Shown piece by piece: positions 21,903-33,515 of a stretch of DNA of 64,000 nt. This DNA comes from Piezodorus guildinii. Its lineage: Eukaryota > Arthropoda > Insecta > Hemiptera > Pentatomidae. The position numbers and the translations under genes are program-made. The stretch lies in contig CM041297.1 in NCBI GenBank assembly GCA_023052935.1, positions 108,615,563 to 108,679,562 on the forward strand. Direction: 5' to 3'. Position 1 is the first letter of the stretch, and every line of letters starts with the position of its first letter. The notes under the pieces are model-generated. The model saw only the letters and a program-made list of their open reading frames with translations, made no database searches and was not told where the DNA came from.

Positions 21903-22800
21903 CTTTCACTTACTATATATAGTAAGGGAAAGTATTGTGATCGTCAAAATTTTCGAATTCCAGTTTTCAACGGAAATACACGTTTTAGGGTCCCTTGAGT
22001 CCAAATAACCAAGTCCCGCAAAGAGGTCTGTGTGTCCGTGTGTGGTAACTCCCGGGTGGAAACGAAAAGTCCTATGAAACTGAAATTTCATATTTAAAAC
22101 AACTATACGCCAGAGACGTTATAGAACCTTATTCATCAAAATGAGCTTACCAGAAGAGCCACTTTATATTATGCATTTTGCACCTTTTTTTGATTTTATT
22201 GAAAACGGTTCAGACGATTTTGATTAAACTTGCTACATCGATGTAAAATTTAATGGGCTTTAATATCATGTAGTTTTCATTCTGATCAAAATGGTCTGAC
22301 AGGGCTTAAATGCCGATATTTTAAATTTTTTCCCTGTAAAGTACCTTTAATTTTGTAGATTTTATAAAAATAAATATATTATTTTGTTACTACCGATGAA
22401 AAACACATAAATATATAAGTTGAACGAATTCGATATCTAACTAAAGGAGAAAACTGAAAAAATATTTTTTTAATGCAATTTTTTGATTTTGAACATAGCA
22501 ACAGTAATATACATGTATGATATACCGTTGGAAAGCTAAAGATTTTAGAAAAAAATATTATCTCATACACAAGCTTTTAAAAGTTAGTAGAGATTGATGA
22601 AAAGCCGATAAAACTAAGTGATTATTTTAGATAATGATACAATAGATATAATAGATTAACACATGTTTCTATAGAAATTCCATATAATTAATTCTTTAAT
22701 GGTTTCACTCATTTTTATCTCTAACTGTATTCGAAAATTCTTTAATTGATTCTAAAAACGGAGATAAGTGAAAGTCGTGTGTTGCCCGCACCAGATTTTT
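21903..22800 (+). repeat. Dispersed repeat D, full-length copy (about 0.9 kb)
   Basis: It runs from ATAGTAAGGGAAAGTATTGT and TCGTCAAAATTTTCGAATTC to GTCGTGTGTTGCCCGCACC, AGATTTTTG. It is non-coding and contains CGATTTTGATTAAACTTGC and GACAGGGCTTAAATGCCG. The same sequence recurs, often broken by insertions, at 26205-27905, 29108-29515 (-), 41275-42325 (-), 55790-56215 (-) and as scraps near 2985, 4485, 28325, 37900, 38380 and 41160. It is probably a non-autonomous DNA element. Confidence 0.7.
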
Positions 22801-22951
22801 GTTATTATAATCGCTATTAAGAAGTTTTAAAAAGAATATTTTTAAGTACTTCTGCGTAATAGGCATTTTTGTGTTATGTTTTCTTGTGGCAGAAGAACAT
22901 AGTGATATTCTCCGCAACCCAATCTTGACGTAAATCGATCCCTACGTGTTT

Positions 22952-23019
<68 letters not shown>

Positions 23020-23644
23020 CTGGTTTTATTTTCGAACAAAAGACAAATACAAATATAATATGTATAGCTGTCAGATTTGTCCTTCTGTTACCCGGAGGTA
23101 TTCTAAAGAGGATTGCTATATGCGCTGGATGCACTAGTAATCTTTCAAGGGCTTCTTCTAAGCCTTTATTTATCCATTGCAAAATGGGAGGGACCATTCT
23201 TCAGGGTTTTGGCAATAAATTGAGTTCAGACATAGTCCGAACTCCTTCCCTCGGCGACAACGTCAACGAGAGGTAGTGATCCTTGCCACCTCCCAGGCTT
23301 GGGTGGTGGGGTGATATCAGAAAATAATGGATTAGCACAGCGTGTTTAAATGTTCATCTCTGTGATTTATTAATTGTTACAGCAAAACATAAATTAGCGG
23401 GAAATTGAATTTTTTTTAATTAAAAGGTAAATCATTTGGAATCATTGGAATGCGAGGTTAATTTTCCCATTTTTTTTCCAGATTTTCCACTGATTCTTCA
23501 CTCTAATTGGTCGCAGCGTGGTGTTATATAGCCTTCCTCGGTAAATGGACTATTCAACTCAAAAAGAATTTTTCAATTCGGACCAGTAGTTTCTGAGATT
23601 ACCGCGTTCATACAAACTCTTCAGCTTTATAATAATATTATAGA
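22801..23644 (-). mobile_element. Helitron 5' part, minus strand, interrupted by a retroposon
   Basis: Reading down from 23644 the sequence starts TCTATAATATTATTATAAAG, CTGAAGAGTTTG, then TCTCAGAAACTACTGGTCCG, the same 5' end as the Helitron at 42972. Alignment to 43000-43435 continues through AACACGTAGGGATCGATTTA to the border with repeat D at 22800. It is broken by the A60-tailed insertion. Confidence 0.7.
22955..23340 (-). mobile_element. Short retroposon with 60-base A tail and 10-bp target-site duplication
   Basis: On the minus strand, 326 bases beginning CTGTGCTAATCCATTATTTT run into an unbroken A60 (T60 at 22955-23014 on the given strand). The exact direct repeat CGTGTTTAAA flanks it (22945-22954 and 23341-23350). 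The repeat belongs to the Helitron, whose sequence resumes on both sides. The body has a short frame reading MVPPILQWINKGLEEALERL; I do not recognise it. It is either a 5'-truncated LINE 3' end or a processed transcript. Confidence 0.9.
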
Positions 23645-23935
23645 TGTAATGAAGTACAAATGATTTGATTGATACCTGTTGTACAATTGATAAGTAGCTG
23701 ATCGGGATTACAACATCTTTGGTCCACGCTTTTGCATGCGGCTGTGGAGAATACTTAATTATTTTTGAATTTTTGAGGCTAAGTCTATGAAACAATTTTA
23801 AAAATTTACATTTACAAAGTAATAATCATGATAATACAAATAATAATCAGTAGTAATAATTTTTTTAATAATAATCTAATTTATCAGCCGTGGATAAGTT
23901 CTAAAGTATACCTATCCATTTATATGAAATTTGGG

Positions 23936-24225
23936 GGAGGACTGTAGTGTGGTGTAGTGGCTAGATTAATAGAATTCTATGCCCAGGATCGCGGATTCAA
24001 ACCAGGGAGGTAGCTCTAGGGGTTTTTTTAATAGGAGAACAAATTCTTAGTTATGCCGTCCTTCGGAGGGGACGTAAAAATGTGTTCCGAGCCTGTGCGA
24101 TACAAATTACTCGTTAAAGATCCCTATCCTAATTAAATCTGGATAGAAAAAAAATAGGACTCCCACTGTAGCATCGTCCGATTAGCCACAGCAGCATAAA
24201 GTGACGTTAAATGAATAAACAAACA
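23936..24225 (+). mobile_element. tRNA-derived SINE, family A
   Basis: The head GTGTGGTGTAGTGGCTAG (A-box-like) and GCGGATTCAAACC (B-box-like) are followed by the shared body ending CATCGTCCGATTAGCCACAG and GTGACGTTAAATGAATAAAC. Confidence 0.85.
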
Positions 24226-25410
24226 ATATATACAGTACCGTTAAGTATGAAAAAATCAGACGGTTGAACATTATCTCTGCCATATTACGCCATAGCACAA
24301 CCGTGGGGACCCATAATGGGTTGCAGCGGTACATATATCTTTATTTAATCTTGTAGAGTTTTAGAATAGATTACATGAAAAAGTTATCATCTCCTTTATC
24401 CTGCCATTTCACATCTGTAGCAGAAGAGCTCTTCGTTGCAAGGCAAATCTACAGAGGCTGGAATAATCGATCTTAAAAAAGGTTTAATAAAAAAAAAAAA
24501 ACATTGTTAAAATTGTTAATAAGAATAATTGAGGTTGTAACCTATTCTGTTTTTGTAAATACATCTTTTTATTGTTAATTTATTTGTTCAATAAATATTA
24601 TGTAAAAACCTAGTTAAGTTTCACTCCGGCCTGATAAACATCTATGCAGTATATACTATTGGAATACATAAGAATATAATAAAAACTTTAAACGACATCG
24701 ATAGATTTGAATTTATTAAACTTCCTATTGAAAACAGGCTAATTGCCTAGAATGAAAAAAAAAATAAATATTAAAGCTATAACGTGGAAAGGCCGTAGTA
24801 AATAATAATCGTAGTTAAAATTCTTATTACTGATGGTGTAATCTAAAAATTAATTAGTGAAGCGTAATTACTGTGGGAACCCGAGTAATCAGGGCACCGG
24901 ACCCGACAATATTTTCAACCCGCCACAACCGCCCAGTTTTCTAGATTCACCCCTTGGACTATTTCCATTTTAATACTTTTCTGTGATCGTAGTTTATTTA
25001 TGAATGCAGCTTGTATCCTAATGGTCTTTAAAATTGTAATATATTTTTCTTTTTAATCAAGGATATTAAGTCATAAGATTACTTTAATAAAATTCCTTCA
25101 ATTATGAGAGATTTTGGTGTTATTTTTTTAAATTAATAATAATTATAAAGGGATCAAAAGCTTCAAATCCGATAGCGCCAATCTTTGAAGTTTATCCACC
25201 ATTGAAGTGCTAAACGATTCTATCCAGTTCACTTACTATTTCCTTTGAATACATATTAAGCTTTATCCACGTTAATTGAAACTGAAATTGAACGTTTATG
25301 GAAAACAAACTTCAGAATGCGTCTATGTAATGCATGTAAAATGATAATTAAAAAATTATTAATATAAGAAAGTAAAAAAAAAAAAAAAAAAAAAAATACA
25401 ATTCAGGTAG
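24226..25410. other. AT-rich intron sequence
   Basis: No gene found. A small GC-richer patch at 24870-24960 (GGGCACCGGACCCGACAATA) looks like a transposon scrap but cannot be assigned. An A run lies at 25375-25397. Confidence 0.35.
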
Positions 25411-25596
25411 TCATAGGTAGCATCGTCCGATTAGCCACAGCAGCATAAAGGGGCGTTAAATAAAAAAAACAAATGTCAGGTACTCACTAAAGATCCTATC
25501 CTAATAAAACCTGGATAGGCAAAATGTAGGACTCCCACTGTAGCATCGTCCGATTACCCATAGTAGCATAAAGTGACGTTAAATAAATAAACAATG
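25411..25596 (+). mobile_element. Two stacked 3' tails of SINE family A
   Basis: TAGCATCGTCCGATTAGCC plus GGGGCGTTAAATAAA (about 25425-25470) is followed directly by a second, longer tail (GTCAGGTACTCACTAAAG to GTGACGTTAAATAAATAAAC). Both lack the tRNA-like head. They are two separate insertions or one internally duplicated copy. Confidence 0.7.
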
Positions 25597-26204
25597 AGTG
25601 AAAGAAAATGGAAATAATTATGGGAAAGTCTTCTACTGTAGGTGATTTTTTCCAAATCCTACCCTACACAAAGTACCTAATGAGCACTTTAAAATGGACT
25701 CTTGTGGCAAACCATCTTTGTCTGAATAGCTCAAATTTTAAAAACTAAATTCATTTCTCTAATTCAGAACAAAAATTCCTTAAAATGCCAAAGCTCTTTG
25801 TAAACTGAAATCACATTTACTTTAGAAATTCTGACGAGATCTTAATTTATTAAAGCATAATTGAATGGAGGAATTACTGATTGGATAAGTTTCAAGAAAT
25901 ACTTGATGTAAATTGAACCCAAGCAGCTGCTGCGTCGGGTATTAGCCAGTTTAATCAGGATTAGAAAAGAAATAGAAGAAGAAAGAATGAAAAACGGAGA
26001 GAGAATAGAATTAGGCCATGTGCAAGGAAAAACTTAATTAGGTATAGAGGAAGTCTATTTAAATTAACTGATTAAACTATAGAGGAAAAAATAAATCTGC
26101 ATTAACCTTTTTGTTTTAGTCCTACTGTGCCAATTAACTAAATTACTACACTTCTTCTAATAATGGTACATAATTTAGTGTATTACTATCACATACCTAT
26201 ATAT
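25597..26204. other. AT-rich intron sequence
   Basis: Nothing supported on either strand. Confidence 0.35.
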
Positions 26205-27905
26205 GGAATATGTAGTAAGAGAAAGTATTGCGATCGTGAACATTTTGGAATTTCAGTTTCAACGAAACGACACGTTTTAAGGGTCTAAATAACCAAGTCG
26301 TGTAAGGTTTGTGTGTCCATATGGAAAACGAAAAAAGTCTCAAGAAACTGAAATTTCATATTTAAAACATCTATTTATGATTTTCTCGAAAACGGCTCTA
26401 GCGATTTTGATAAAACTCCCTATATCGAAGTGAAATTTAATGAAACTATACAGGTTTTTTCTTTGTTTTTAAAACTTTTTTGTAGCTCTTCTCGACGTAG
26501 AACAGGCCTTTGACCGAATCTGGCACACAGGACTGCTATTAGTCCATTTTTACTCAGTCTGCCGATGTTCCTCAAGACAGTATTCTTTATACAGTTTATA
26601 CAGCTGATATTCCATCCCATCCTAATACATTCCTTTCTACCTGTGCTGATGACACAATATTATTGACACAGTCAATAATGATCCAACTACAGCCTCTTAA
26701 ACTCTCCAATCCCACATTAGAGACTCTGAGGTATGTGGTCAGATTTGGAGAATTAAAATAAACTCCAGCAAATCTCACGAAATAACCTTTACCGTTCGTC
26801 GTAAACCTATGACATCCTGGCTCATCTACATGACCATCTGGACTACACCTTGACAAACGCCTTACATGGAACCCTCATACAAGACTGAAACGACAAGAAA
26901 CTGCACGACGTTTTCGACTACTTCAACACTTACTAGACAAACGTTCTAATCTTCCACTTAACTATAAAAGACTCATCTACATGACTATCATACGGCCTAT
27001 ATGGACTTACGGAGTTGAGCTTTGCAGCTTTACTAAACCATCAAAATTTTTCCGTCTTCAATCCTTACAATCCAAAATCCTTCGTAAAGTCCACAATGCT
27101 CCTTACTTTGTCACGCAACTACTCATCCACAAATACTTTAATCTTCCATATATAGCAGATTTGTATCAATCTTACCATGACGAACTCCACTCCCATTCTA
27201 ACCCACTAGTTTCCTTGCCTCCTCCTCCATTCTTGATAATCCTCCGAGGTGTCTAAAAAGAAGATGGACAAGAAAAAGACCTTTTAGTTTAGATTAACAA
27301 CTGGAGTGCTGAGCTGCTAATGGGCAGTTTCTCTTCATGTATTTTTCACGTATTTTATCTCATAGCTCATTTACTTGTATTAACCATTTCATTTGTAAAT
27401 ATAAATAAATAAAACAGTGATTAAAACAGTCTAACTGGTTTTAAATGCCGATATTGTAAATTTTCTTCCTTAAAAGTACCTTCTATTTAATAGATTCGAA
27501 AACATTAAAAATATCATCTAATTAGCATTAATAAAAAAAGGCTAAATATACAAGTTAAACGAATTTAATAACCAACTAAAGTAGAAAAGAGCTAACATTT
27601 TTTTTTTTCTCGAACACAAAAACAGTAATATAGATGTATGATACACCACAGGAAAGCGTAAATTTTTTTTAAAAAATATTATGTTATGTACAAAGTTGTG
27701 GAAGGTAATGTAAAGTGACGAATAGAGCATATATGTAAATGATTATTGTACATAACAATTCTATACTGTAATATTATTTAATTATATTCCTAACGAAACT
27801 GAATATGATTCTTAACGTTTCTTCGAACTCTAACTCTAACAGTTCTAAAATTGATCTTAACAACCGAGGTAAGTGAAAATCTTGTGTTTGGCGCAAGAGT
27901 TTTTT
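26205..27905 (+). repeat. Dispersed repeat D split by a Jockey-type LINE
   Basis: The left part 26205-26455 (GAGAAAGTATTGCGATCGTG onward) and right part 27420-27905 (CTAACTGGTTTTAAATGCCG onward) together follow the order of the copy at 21903-22800. The interruption falls at the CATTCTGATCAAAATGGTCTG region and is filled by the LINE. Confidence 0.65.
26465..27410 (+). mobile_element. Decayed Jockey-clade LINE, 3' part
   Basis: Frames in order read LDVEQAFDRIWHTGLL (RT motif with the first catalytic Asp), then with frameshifts and stops, RLIYMTIIRPIWTYGVELCS, RLQSLQSKILRKVHNAP and HKYFNLPYIADLYQ. RP-WTYGIEL and F-SK-LR--NAP are typical of Jockey-clade C-termini. It ends in AAATATAAATAAATAAAAC, a short A/T tail. 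The FADD-type box is lost. It lies inside repeat D. Confidence 0.75.
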
Positions 27906-28917
27906 AAAATGTATTTATAAGGAATAAAATTCATTTAGATATATGAAGTACAATTTATTTAATATATCGTATCATGGAGTACATCGAAATAAATAAAGGT
28001 GAGTATAATATATCTTTCATTTGAAAAACCGTAAATATACGATGAAGACGTAACATGAATAATTATTGGTAACCAAAATGAAGTAGCTAACCGATCGACT
28101 TTATTAATTCTGCAGTTCGGCTTAATAATTGCCAAAATTCATGCATTCTTCCTAAATATCCATCCACGAAACTTCAGAAACATTCGAGGAAGTTGAACAA
28201 TTCGAAAAATGCGTAAAAGAAGGCGGGCGTTATAGCATAGCACCCAGATGCTTGTAAAGTTGAAATATGCCACCGCGTCAACTTCATAAAAACTTTGCAA
28301 ATACCCACGTTTCATTAACAAAAAAAATCTGGTGTGTGCATCAAACAACTCTTATATCTCTTGATAAAAAACAAGATTATATGTTCATGTATAGTGGCAA
28401 AATCAACTGTAAAAGTTGTTATGAGTTCTGAAAAATAACTAAAAGGAAAAATTATTACATAAAACAATAACTTTATAAATAATAAATAAGTTTAAGTGCA
28501 TTTATATTGTAGCTATTAGTTTATATAATTTATTTAGACTCTCTAACGAGCATGCGATGAAATAATTAATATTATTTTTGCAAATTCAAAATAAAATCGG
28601 AAAAATATTTCTCCTTATTTTTCAGTTAGTTAATTATCAAACACTTTCATTGTGTATGTTTACCCATTTTATATATGTTTGTGTGTGTGTGTGTATTACA
28701 TATTTGAGTGTATATATATTATATATTATATATATATATATATATATAGGAGGAAATTCCAAGTTGGATCTGCTGCTCAACTTCGCTGAGTTGCTACAGT
28801 ACACAGCATATGTATGTATATACATTTTATATATGTATGTATATACAAAACCTCTTGCTCTTTCCTACGGTATATTATTCATGTACACCAATATTCTTAT
28901 TTTCGATCATCTTTTTT
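27906..28917. other. AT-rich sequence with GT/TA microsatellite
   Basis: Contains (GT)n/(TA)n at about 28677-28750 and an AAAATCTGGTGTGTGCATC scrap of repeat D at 28325. The long frame over the microsatellite (28578-29003) is not a gene. Confidence 0.5.
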
Positions 28918-29108
28918 TGTTTCATTTAACACCACTTTATGATACCGTGACTAATCGGACAATTGTACAATGGGAGTTCTATTTTTTCTTTATCCAGGTT
29001 TAATTAGATTAGGGACCTTTAAAAAAACTTTATGGATCTTAAATCTGACATGGCGCAGGTTCGGACCACCATTTTACGTTCACACCAAAAGACGGCATAA
29101 CTATAAAA
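28918..29108 (-). mobile_element. tRNA-derived SINE, family A (headless)
   Basis: In reverse it carries the conserved body (GACTAATCGGACAATTGTAC and ATTTAACACCACTTTATG on the given strand). The tRNA-like head is missing. It abuts the truncated repeat D copy at 29108-29515. Confidence 0.65.
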
Positions 29109-29515
29109 TATTTTTGATCTTTTTTCATTTAGTTGTTTATCGAATTCGTTCAAATAATATATTTATCCGTTTTTATCAATGCTAAAAAGATGATATGGTT
29201 ATTTTAATAGAATCTACAAAATGAAAAGTACTTTAGAGGAAAACAAATTTAAAATATCGGCATTCTAGCCCTGTCAGAATGAAACATATGTTATATTAAA
29301 CCTCATTAAATTTTACATCGATGTAGCAAGTTTCATAAAACAGTTGCTGTAACATTCCGGGGGCTTTTCTTAAAAATTAAATTCAAGTTTTATACTACAT
29401 ATCCTTTTCGTTTTATACTTCCCACAAACCTACCATTATGCGGGGATTTGTAATTGGCCTAAAACATGTATTTCCGGTGATAAATCCATTTTCTTGATCG
29501 CATAAATATTTCATA
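29108..29515 (-). repeat. Dispersed repeat D, truncated
   Basis: In reverse complement it matches the first half of 21903-22800 (CGGCATTCTAGCCCTGTCAG, ACATCGATGTAGCAAGTTTC), cut at the SINE border. Confidence 0.6.
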
Positions 29516-30060
29516 TATAGGTGATTGAAAGTAATAATACTATTCGATAATAATTAAGCACAAACATAATCAGGATAAGAAAAAATCTGAATAAAAGGCA
29601 TTGAGAAAAGAAAAAAAAACAACTAATAACCCCCATTGTCTATTTTTTCACGAATATAAAATGTAAACTCTAAAAAGTACCTGAAGGGAATAATAAAAAT
29701 ATGATGTCAAGTGTAAATTTTAATAACAGGGGTCCCTTAAATAATGGTTTCAGACTAAAGCTATTGAGGGCTACTAACGCCAAGTAAATTATTTTTATCC
29801 CATTTCAAAGAAATAACGTCTAAAAGACTTTGTTTTCACCTGAAATTAAGGAGAATATATACACCTCAAGGGTCAGGTCGCTTTCAAAGAGAAGTGGACC
29901 CTTTGTTAATACCTCAAGTGTCATACAGTCATTTTTGTTGTTATATCAAAAGGGAAGGCTTTACGAAATGTGTACGATCAAATATATTAAAATATCGTGT
30001 CACTGTGTTTGTGATCGCAATCCTTTAAAACGGTAAGACCGGTTTTTACGATTATTAAAT
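29516..30060. other. AT-rich sequence, no gene found
   Basis: The short frame 29830-30036 has no recognisable feature. Nothing else is supported. Confidence 0.3.
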
Positions 30061-30084
30061 AATAAATTAGGTAGAAATATAGAA

Positions 30085-32370
30085 AAAAAAGCAGGGGTGT
30101 TCGCGGAAATAGAAAAGTCGAAACTTAACATAGTTATTTTGATTGAACAAAAGGTAAAAGGGAGAGGCCAAGAAAGGATTAGGGCTTTGGTTCACATGTG
30201 GATAAAAGTGAGCGTGCCAGGGCAGGTGTTTTGCCAGGAATTGCGATTCGATGGAAAAAACAAAAGATTTATCAGGTTTTAATAAATGAACTCGGAGAGG
30301 ATAATAATACTGGACAATATTTAGCTATAATGTTTCAATTCTAGAAATCTATAGCCCAGATAACAATAAATTGGTCACCGAAAAGTATAAGTTTGAGGAG
30401 GAACTGAGAACCAATTTAGAGAAGATTAGACATAAGGACCAGGTGTTTGTAATGGGTGATATGAATGCTCGAGTCGGGAAGAAAGCTAAAGAAAGTCTGG
30501 AAGTGGCTACATGTGGAGAAGGATTTAAAATGATAACGGTCATAGGCTGCGTGATATCCGCGAGGAATTTGATTACGATACACATTTTTCCAACATAGAA
30601 AGAAGTGTTAGTTCACTTGGAGTAAATCGGGCTTCAGACCTTCCATCTTGGATTATTGTATAACCAAGCAGCATAGCCTCCTACCAGTGGCGGATGTTAA
30701 AGTCCTACGGGGCTTGGAATGCGGTAGCAACCATTTTCTAATAAGAGCAAAATGCATTGCAGTGTTGCAGGAGGATCGACAATACTCTGGGATAATGTAA
30801 TATTCGCGAATCACGGAGAATATTAGAGGCGCTAAGGACCCAAGGAAAGGGAAATGTGGTTCCCCTTATAAGTGAGAATACGTGAGTGGACCATGACAAG
30901 AAACTGCTGACGGAAGCAAGGCCAGAGTGGTCTAGTTCACATCAAGAGGAGAGATGGTCGGAGCACAAGAAGAATTGGCGGTCGGATAAGATAAAGTTCT
31001 TAATGCGGTCAGAACTGCAAAATGTGGAAAAGCTACAGGCCCTAGAGGCATTTCGGTAGATCTAATAAAAGCAGGAGATATAAGATTGATAAAGGCTCTT
31101 ACCAAAGTAATAAATCACGTGTTTCATGGACAGGAATCGCCAATGGACCTTAGGACTATATATAAGGATTTCTTACGTCTACATATAAGAAAAGAGACCA
31201 AAATGAATGCCGGAATTACAGGGGTGTTTGCATCCAGATTTCGATTACACGGATAATGGGCAGAATTCAGAAACCCAAATTAGAGGAGTTTGCAACAGCG
31301 GAAGAACACTTCGGTTTCACTGCAGCCAGGTTATGTACAGGTAGCATATTTGTCCTAAGGTAGCACTTAAGAAAAATAAAGGAAAAAGGAATAGCTGTAT
31401 ACATAACCTTCATCGACCTGTAACAGGCTAATGATAGTAACAGTGTACCTAGAAATAAAATGTGAAAATACTTTAAGAAAAAGGGAATTAGCGGTGCTGT
31501 AATAAATGCAGTTAGGTGTTTGTACAGTGACGACGATTACAGAGTGAAGCATAGATCTCGTCTTTCTGAACTATTCATGGCAAATAAAGGTCTTAAGCAG
31601 AGTACCCGACTCTGGTAAAGGAGTGGAGCGCACATTGGGAAAGAAAAGAAATAGATAACCATGGAAAAATGCTATTCTTCCTCTTTTCCGATGACCAAGC
31701 AGTGATTGCGTATAATAGGATTGGCCTTGAACAAGTGCTGGAGGAACTGGAAAAACAATACAGTCGGTGGGGTCTACAAATAAACTTTGCTAAGACCCAC
31801 AACCTGGCTGTGAACTCCAAAGAGGCCACGGGCCTTTGGATAAACGTGAATAAATTCATTCTTGTTGATTCCATCAAATACCTAGGATTTGCAATAGACA
31901 TGAAAGGCACATCAGAACCAGAAGTTAGGAGGATATGTGGCATGGCAAGAAGAGTGACCAGAAAGCTGCATCCGAAGCTTTGGAATACGATCATCTCTAA
32001 CTGCAAAAAAGTAAACATTTTCAGGAACATTGCGGTGCCTTCTCTCAGCTACCCCGCAGAGACCTGGGCTCTAAAAGATTGCAATAAAAAATTGCAGCAC
32101 TGCCCACCTGGACAGAGTCAGGAATAAGGAGATCAGGAACAAGATCAAAGTGACCGAAGGAGTTCCGGCGAAGGTTGGAAAGTGCAGGCTGCAGTGGTAT
32201 GGACATCGCCAGCGGATACCGGAAAGTAGATGGAAGGGTGGAAGGAGAGGAAGACCCTGAACTAGGTGGAAAAACTGCGTAGAGGAGACGATGGCCGGCA
32301 GGGAAAACTCCAAGACGGAGACTGGTGCGATAGAGTGAAGTGGAAAGAACCTCTGATTTATCAGGAAACC
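30085..32370 (+). mobile_element. Decayed non-LTR retrotransposon with endonuclease and RT pieces
   Basis: Pieces in order: AEIEKSKLNIVILIEQKVKG (start of the apurinic endonuclease domain), IYSPDNNK, then KDQVFVMGDMNARVGKK (endonuclease GD.NA motif). Around 31010-31130 there is a weak KAxGPxGIxVDLIKA linker to RT. At 31669-32070 the frame reads LFSDDQAVIAYNRIGLEQVL (ADD-type box as SDD), LQINFAKTHNLAVNS, IKYLGFAIDM and RNIAVPSLSYPAETWAL. A GHRQR-type tail follows to about 32340. Stops and frameshifts break every domain. The order EN-RT-tail identifies a LINE of the RTE/Jockey type. Confidence 0.75.
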
Positions 32371-33045
32371 CATTAAGGGAGAAAAAATTTTGTAAAAAGT
32401 ATTTGGTAGATATGAGAATAGGTCGTAAAGTATATTTCATACCGCTTAATGATTCGGGTGTTCCTATCCAGAATCTTTTTTCCCCAAATTTTATTTTATT
32501 TGGTATCATTAAATAACTATAATCCTCAAATCCTCACCCTCACATTTCCTAATCACGATTTTAGCATATGCAATATCCGAATAATTATACGTTGTTCCTA
32601 TTTCAAAAATTCATATAATTTATTTTGTTGAATGACAGATGATGCTACGTCTACATTTTCGAACTTCTTTTTAAAAAATATTTTTATTGAAATTTACAAC
32701 TGTATTTTGTAATACAACAAGTAAATATGCTGGTAATGATAAAATACATGAAGAGAAAATGCCATCCATTTCCAACTTACATCCACAGACACCCGAACCA
32801 TTCACGAGAAGCGTCGCGTCATTTTGATATTTCAAGATGTGCTGTGCATTAGGAAAAGTGCAACTACCAAAAATTGATATACCACAATAACCATTAAACG
32901 GCTTGTTCATCAGCACGGATCCAAATTCAAACCTGTTACGTTTAGAACCTTAAAACTAAAAAAAAAGTAAATAAAATAAAAACAAAATAAGTTAAAATTT
33001 TTAAAATTTAAGAGGTCAAACGATGAATAATTCCGTTACTTACTA
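32371..33045. other. AT-rich gap, no gene found
   Basis: No supported coding or repeat signal. Confidence 0.3.
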
Positions 33046-33515
33046 TGTAGTTATCCAGCCCGAGGTGGGTCTTGGCTTCCTTGACAATATTCCACCAATC
33101 CTCTCTGCACAACACCTCTCCTATTCCAGTTCCTTACACCGAGCACTTGCAAGTACTTTTCCACATCCTCAACCCAACGTCTCTGAGGTCGTCCTCTTCT
33201 TCAAACATTTTTCCAAACAGAATCCTTTTTTGTATCCTTGAGTCATCCATTCTAATTACATGACCCAGCCATTTGATTCTCCTTGCATGTATGAAGCGGA
33301 CAATGTCATCAGATCCAAACAGCTCATATAGTTTGCTGTTTTGTTGGATTATCCATTCACCCTCTTCCAATACAGGTCTTTACGGATACAATTTTACGGA
33401 GAATTTTCATTTCGAAGATTCTCAAAGCATTTATTGAGAGAATGCAAAGAGTCCAAGTTCCCTCCGAGTACGTCACCACATCACAGGTCTTACCAACGTT
33501 TTATATAACCAAATA

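Noticed and set aside
22874..23197. 107-residue frame with a long Lys run
   Set aside because: The Lys run is the A60 tail of a retroposon read as codons.
28578..29003. 141-residue open frame
   Set aside because: It crosses a GT/TA microsatellite and a SINE; no domain and a repetitive Tyr/Ile/Val composition.
31593..32509. Minus-strand frames of 145, 154 and 100 residues
   Set aside because: Antisense of the LINE reverse-transcriptase tail on the plus strand.
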